From assembly GCF_002368115.1 (NCBI RefSeq), contig NZ_AP018316.1:2015694-2079693 (forward strand): a stretch of DNA of 64,000 bases, in the 5' to 3' direction. Of the stretch, positions 60,116 to 64,000 are shown one piece after another; positions within the stretch are counted from its first letter, which is position 1, and each line of letters opens with the position of its first letter. The notes below the pieces were generated by a model. That model searched no databases and had not been told where the DNA came from. It saw only the letters and a program-made list of their open reading frames with translations. The translations under genes were made by a program, and so were the position numbers. This DNA comes from Dolichospermum compactum NIES-806 (GTDB lineage Bacteria > Cyanobacteriota > Cyanobacteriia > Cyanobacteriales > Nostocaceae).

Positions 60116-61645
60116 CTATTTGAGATTACTGTATTGATGTAGCTGCAATTTTACTGGTTTATCTTGTTCATAAATAAACTGTTCTTTCATTAACAAAGCC
60201 ATTTCCGCTTTTTGTAATTCCACACCTAAATACATTGCATGAGAAACTTGTAAACCAGGACAATCTGTGAATATTTGCTGGGAAAGTTTATGTGCAGATT
60301 TACCAGAATAACAATTAACTACTTCTCCAGAACCAGGAGTTGTATGTTCGACCATAATTTGATGATTCTGAATGGTAATAATAAAACTCCCAGCGGGATC
60401 AAAATAGTCTTTTTGTTGAGAAATTTTAGGATATTGGGATGAAATAATATTGGCGACATTTTCAAAGCAATCATCATAAATATGGGCGCTTTGACTAATG
60501 GTAATTAATGCCCCCATTTTCAAGACATGATCAGTTTTTTTAATTAAATAATTATAAATATACTTTTGTAAAGCCCTTAATCCCATTGCATTCGCTGGCC
60601 AAGCTGAAAACATATCATTACTGCGAAAAGTTGCAGTTAAAGATAATTCATGATCAACTATTCTCACCCAAATATGATTAAGACAGGGGGGATTGTCATT
60701 ATCATCTTGACTAGCATCCCATAAGGACATCACAGCCCTCGCGGAATCAATATCATTGGCTAATTTGTCAATTACCTTTTCAATTTGATCACGTCCAAAC
60801 CAAGAACGTAAACGTTGCCCATAGGTGTATTTTACTCCTTCTTGATTGGGTGCATCATCTAAAATTTGCGAAATATATTCTTCTAAAAAACCTCTATCTA
60901 TTGGTAAATAATTGGGTTCGGGAAAATAAAAATCATCAGGTTCTTCGGTGACAACTGCCATTAAATCTATCAATTCTTGCCATTTACCATCATAACCAGT
61001 TGGTCTAATTGTGCCGGTGGTTTTAATTCTGTGAATGATTTTTACCCAAGTTTCAGCAATTGTTTTTCCTTCAATTCTGTGTCCATAGCGTGTTCCTGGT
61101 AAAACTGTTGGTTCAACTGTAGTCATGGGAAATTCTACAGGTGTTCCCCAAGGTACAACGGTTTCTTTTTGGGCGTAATATTGAATTTTTCCGACAGCAT
61201 CAGAAATTGATGTAGCGTCTTGAATTTCTACGGAATGCCGTAATTTTTCCAAGACATTTATATCAATATCAATATCAATATAACCAGGAACTTGAGAACG
61301 AATTACCCAAGATTTTCGCCCGGCATCACTAATACTTTCTTCCACACCATAACGGAAGAAATCACTTAAACATTGACAAGCACCAGCATTTTTATCTTCT
61401 TTGGTAGCATTGAGAATAACTAAATACCGCACATGAGGATTTAGTAATAAGTTGCGAATTAGTAAGTTGATGCCTCTAGTTGGTGAGTATAACTGTCCAA
61501 TTACAGCATATTCATTTGATTGTAGATGTTTAGCGATCGCTTGTTTCACCATCCATCCTGTAATCACTGCGGTTTGACCGCTACCATAAATCAATTGGTT
61601 TGGTTTGTGCTGTGCTGTGTAATAAAACTGGGTGATTTGACCCAT
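60116..61645 (-). CDS. Thymidylate synthase fusion protein (MtrA-like + ThyA + DUF4346)
   Basis: 509 residues from ATG 61645 (MGQITQFYYTAQHKPN); a GTG six codons upstream is also possible. The N-terminal 130 residues (EYAVIGQLYSPTRGINLLIR, NPHVRYLVILNATKEDKN) resemble subunit A of methanogen tetrahydromethanopterin methyltransferase. The middle (about 190-390) is thymidylate synthase-like: NPPCLNHIWVRI with the putative nucleophile Cys321, then TATFRSNDMFSAWPANAMGL, corresponding to the R-S-x-D and W-P-x-N motifs. The C-terminal 110 residues (DPAGSFIITIQNHQIMVEHT) match DUF4346. Known: ThyA makes dTMP from dUMP and methylene-tetrahydrofolate. Together with dcd nearby it suggests a dUMP-to-dTMP route. 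Confidence 0.82.
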   Translation of the reverse strand: MGQITQFYYTAQHKPNQLIYGSGQTAVITGWMVKQAIAKHLQSNEYAVIGQLYSPTRGINLLIRNLLLNPHVRYLVILNATKEDKNAGACQCLSDFFRYGVEESISDAGRKSWVIRSQVPGYIDIDIDINVLEKLRHSVEIQDATSISDAVGKIQYYAQKETVVPWGTPVEFPMTTVEPTVLPGTRYGHRIEGKTIAETWVKIIHRIKTTGTIRPTGYDGKWQELIDLMAVVTEEPDDFYFPEPNYLPIDRGFLEEYISQILDDAPNQEGVKYTYGQRLRSWFGRDQIEKVIDKLANDIDSARAVMSLWDASQDDNDNPPCLNHIWVRIVDHELSLTATFRSNDMFSAWPANAMGLRALQKYIYNYLIKKTDHVLKMGALITISQSAHIYDDCFENVANIISSQYPKISQQKDYFDPAGSFIITIQNHQIMVEHTTPGSGEVVNCYSGKSAHKLSQQIFTDCPGLQVSHAMYLGVELQKAEMALLMKEQFIYEQDKPVKLQLHQYSNLK

Positions 61646-62233
61646 ATTGAGATTACCACTCACTGAATTTACTAAGTTTTTCTATAGTAATGCCCGATTA
61701 TTCAGGATACAATAATTAGTCTAGATTAATCACACATTGTCAAAAAGGATAGCTAAAATCGGACACACCTTCACGGGTTTTCGGCATTTTCTAATTATCA
61801 CCATAAAATAACAGTAATATCACTTTCCGCGAAAACACTGATAACTAAAAAACTTTGTTGGGTGGCTGAACACGGAATTAAAGCCCAGAATTACCTCACT
61901 TGCTGAATGCTGAATGCTGAATACTGATAGCTCGTTAAATTTCTGCTGTTAAAAGCATCTAGGATGGGTAGATAATAGTAAACGGGTAAACTATTTAAAG
62001 AAGAATTCAGGAGTCAGAATTCACCGAGTCAGAACCAATCAGTCGGAAATTCAGACCCGCAAGTGATCGTAGACCATCAAATACAGGATTGGTGGGGCAT
62101 TAAACCCGGTTATTCAGCCGCCACTCACACAGAATTCATTCTGAATTCTGACTCCTGACTAACGCCTAAGTCTACCGCAAACCATTCTTCTCAGCACTTC
62201 AGTGACTGAGTTTTCCATTTACCACAAATTCTT
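61646..62233. other. Divergent intergenic region upstream of grpE
   Basis: No gene seen. GCTGAATGCTGAATGCTGAA tandem units lie near 61904-61923. A long inverted repeat occupies 62007-62158 (listed separately). No CIRCE-type TTAGCACTC inverted repeat is visible before grpE. The stretch 61680-61860 is AT-rich and probably holds the promoter of the thymidylate synthase gene. Confidence 0.4.
62007..62158. repeat. Element with 17-bp perfect inverted ends upstream of grpE
   Basis: TCAGGAGTCAGAATTCA (62007-62023) and TGAATTCTGACTCCTGA (62142-62158) are exact inverse copies 118 bases apart. It looks like a short non-autonomous element and ends 75 bases before the grpE start. Confidence 0.6.
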
Positions 62234-62908
62234 ATGAAAAGTGACTCCCCGTCCGAAATTAACCCCCAAGACTCTAGCAGTGAAGCTAATGAGCAAGTAG
62301 CAAACCAAATAAATGAACAGGGAGATAATATACTCACTGAAGAAAATGGTAATGCTACAGCCAACCCCATTGAAGTAGATGTCGCTGTCTTAGCAGAGTT
62401 ATCTCAACAAATTGAAACTCTCAAAGCTCAATTAGAAGATCGTAGCACTCAATATATGCGAATTGCTGCAGATTTTGAGAATTACCGCAAACGAACTGCC
62501 AAAGAAAAAGAAGAAATTGACCTACAGGTAAAGCGCAACACAATTACAGAATTGCTACCTGTCGTTGATAATTTTGAAAGAGCGCGAGCGCACCTCAAAC
62601 CCCAGGGCGATGGCGAAATGACCATTCATAAGAGCTATCAAGGAGTTTATAAACAATTGGTGGATTGCCTAAAACGTTTAGGTGTATCACCTATGCGCCC
62701 TGAAGGTCAAGAATTTGACCCGAACTTGCATGAAGCCGTGATGCGAGAAGCGACCAACGAACATCCAGAAGGAACTATTTTAGAAGAGTTAGTTCGTGGC
62801 TATTATTTTGGCGACCGTGTACTGCGCCATGCGATGGTAAAAGTAGCTGCGCCCAGAGAAGATATATCTGTGGACTCAGAAGATTTGTCCAATCAAGATA
62901 ACGGTTAG
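62234..62908 (+). CDS. grpE: Nucleotide exchange factor GrpE
   Basis: 224 residues. Known: GrpE dimers release ADP from DnaK and work with DnaJ in protein folding. Seen: a disordered acidic N-terminus of about 60 residues, then the long coiled-coil helix (QQIETLKAQLEDRSTQYMRI), the conserved AADFENYRKRTAKEKEEID and LLPVVDNFERARAHLKP. The C-terminal beta domain has GVSPMRPEGQEFDPNLHEAV and VRGYYFGDRVLRHAMVKVA. ATG 62234 starts the gene. The next gene should be dnaK, but only its 3' part is present. Confidence 0.95.
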   Translation: MKSDSPSEINPQDSSSEANEQVANQINEQGDNILTEENGNATANPIEVDVAVLAELSQQIETLKAQLEDRSTQYMRIAADFENYRKRTAKEKEEIDLQVKRNTITELLPVVDNFERARAHLKPQGDGEMTIHKSYQGVYKQLVDCLKRLGVSPMRPEGQEFDPNLHEAVMREATNEHPEGTILEELVRGYYFGDRVLRHAMVKVAAPREDISVDSEDLSNQDNG

Positions 62909-62985
62909 CCTAAACAGTATAAGGCTGTTGATACTTGCTTAAAGTTTCACAGCCTTACGCCCATAGCATCCAGCTAGGATCATTA

Positions 62986-63457
62986 ATCAAGTACAGGCGG
63001 TTTAAGCAACAACGAGATTGAGCAAATGCGGAAACAAGCTGAATTATTCGCCGAGGAAGATCAAAGACGTAAAAAACTGGTAGCAATCAAAAACCAAGCT
63101 AATAATCTTTTGTTCACCTATAATTCAACATTACGGGATAATCCCGATTTAGTCAGTGAGCAATTGATGGCTGTGGCTAATCAGAAAGTTGAACAACTAC
63201 AAGCCGCAATGAACAATTCCAATATTTCCCCAGCGAAGTTTAAAACACTTTTAGAGGATTTCCAACAAACTATCTTTGCTATTGGTACAGATGTTTATAA
63301 CCAGTCTAGTCAGGAAGATTCTCAATCAGAATATGCCACGCAAATAAATCTGACAGAAGAATATCATTCTCCCTTACCCAACACACAAATACCACAATTC
63401 AACGTTGATTTAGATGAAGAAAATAACTCACAAGCTGATTATGAGACGATAGACTAA
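62986..63457 (+). pseudogene. DnaK C-terminal lid fragment, rest of dnaK missing
   Basis: The reading frame becomes DnaK-like at 62986 (SSTGGLSNNEIEQMRKQAEL) directly after an in-frame TAA at 62983. It continues with FAEEDQRRKKLVAIKNQANN and ends with FQQTIFAIGTDVYNQ plus a polar acidic tail. This is the helical lid and tail of Hsp70. The nucleotide-binding domain and the substrate-binding beta domain, about 480 codons, are absent. An ATG at 63026 could start a 143-residue free lid protein. The position between grpE and dnaJ is that of dnaK. It is either a real deletion, with another dnaK elsewhere, or an assembly error. Confidence 0.75.
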
Positions 63458-63650
63458 AAATTGACCCTGCCAAATATCTACTTAACACAGCCTTACCATA
63501 TACCTAACCAAAAAGATAGGTTGGGTTTTCCACATTTAATAGTACGGCTAGTACCTGTAATCAATGGGTGGGTTTTTCCACACTTCAATATGTTACCTTG
63601 AACCTATTAGCTAGTATCTTCTGCTTCCTTCTAAATTTTAACCTTGCTAT

Positions 63651-64000
63651 ATGGCCCGAGACTATTATGAAACCCTGGGTGTCTCTCGTGACGCCGACAA
63701 AGAAGAGATTAAACAGGCTTATCGCCGCCTAGCCCGAAAGTATCACCCAGATGTAAATAAAGAATCTGGGGCAGAGGAACGATTTAAGGAAATCAACCGC
63801 GCCTACGAAGTGCTATCCGAACCAGAAGTTCGCGCTCGTTATGACCGCTTTGGTGAAGCTGGTGTTTCCGGAGCAGCAGCGGGTGGGGCTGGTTTCCAAG
63901 ATATGGGTGACATGGGTGGTTTTGCCGACATCTTTGAAAGCATTTTCAGCGGCTTTGCTGGCGGTCCAGGTGGACAACCCCAACAAAGACGGCGGAGTGG
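63651..64000 (+). CDS. dnaJ: Chaperone DnaJ (partial, C-terminus outside window)
   Basis: ATG 63651 opens a frame of 116 residues to the window edge. Seen: the J domain (MARDYYETLGVSRDADKEEI) with the essential HPD in KYHPDVNKE, then EVLSEPEVRARYDRFGEAG and a Gly/Phe-rich region (GGFADIFESIFSGFAGG). Known: DnaJ delivers clients to DnaK and stimulates its ATPase. The Gly-rich region with DIFESIF suggests a full type I DnaJ that continues beyond the window. It follows the truncated dnaK by 193 bases. Confidence 0.95.
   Translation, partial: MARDYYETLGVSRDADKEEIKQAYRRLARKYHPDVNKESGAEERFKEINRAYEVLSEPEVRARYDRFGEAGVSGAAAGGAGFQDMGDMGGFADIFESIFSGFAGGPGGQPQQRRRS

Noticed and set aside
62209..62240. 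Possible CIRCE heat-shock operator before grpE
   Set aside because: No TTAGCACTC-N9-GAGTGCTAA inverted repeat is present.

Overview
The window looks like chromosome of a filamentous, probably heterocyst-forming cyanobacterium (order Nostocales). The evidence is the many HIP1-type GCGATCGC octamers, the split RNA polymerase beta-prime subunit (rpoC1 plus rpoC2), the gene order rpsT-tatD-rpoB-rpoC1-rpoC2, cyanobacterial genes such as a PedR-like regulator, HemJ and MenD, and the dense short tandem repeats and MITE-like elements typical of Nostocales intergenic DNA. The species cannot be named from sequence alone.

Layout. 1-2 kb: an ArsM-like methyltransferase cut by the window edge, and a GDT1/TMEM165-type Mn exporter behind a yybP-ykoY Mn riboswitch. 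2-6.5 kb: an accessory patch with an RHH antitoxin, an internally deleted MazF, a duplicated scrap of the exporter gene and a large single-chain restriction-modification enzyme. 6.6-12.5 kb: a TPR protein, a conserved basic protein, a DUF39 protein and hisD. 12.5-24.3 kb: rpsT, tatD and the RNA polymerase genes, with spacers filled by simple repeats. 24.5-35.7 kb: mostly housekeeping genes (folB, menD, serA, prmA, a ureohydrolase, thrC) plus a GIY-YIG protein and a frameshifted gene. 36.0-38.2 kb: a CRISPR array of 31 repeats and 30 spacers, read from the minus strand, with no cas genes in the window. 38.4-45.4 kb: a secreted protein, a PedR-like regulator, fructokinase, a HipA-like kinase with a HIRAN-domain partner, a complete IS4-family insertion, gluconokinase, an unknown protein whose C-terminus is encoded by a solitary CRISPR repeat, and sfsA. 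45.9-56.5 kb: a dioxygenase, a TPR protein, miaB, hemJ, a YhdJ-like methyltransferase with its putative restriction enzyme, an alpha/beta hydrolase lacking its nucleophile, an MlaE permease, rph and an adenylate kinase. 56.8-61.7 kb: a CobA/CobO-like protein with a lost Walker A, dCTP deaminase interrupted by an intein, and a thymidylate synthase fusion protein. 62.2-64 kb: grpE, a fragment holding only the DnaK lid, and dnaJ (cut by the window edge).

The most interesting signals are the intein splitting the dCTP deaminase active site; the overlapping HipA-like kinase/HIRAN gene pair; a dispersed element of four 18-nt hairpins whose stems change sequence but keep pairing; a solitary CRISPR repeat used as coding sequence; a MITE family whose 3-bp TAA/TTA target coincides with stop codons; a grpE-dnaJ locus that has lost most of dnaK; and simple repeats or MITE pieces carried in frame inside rpoC2, menD and the restriction enzyme gene.
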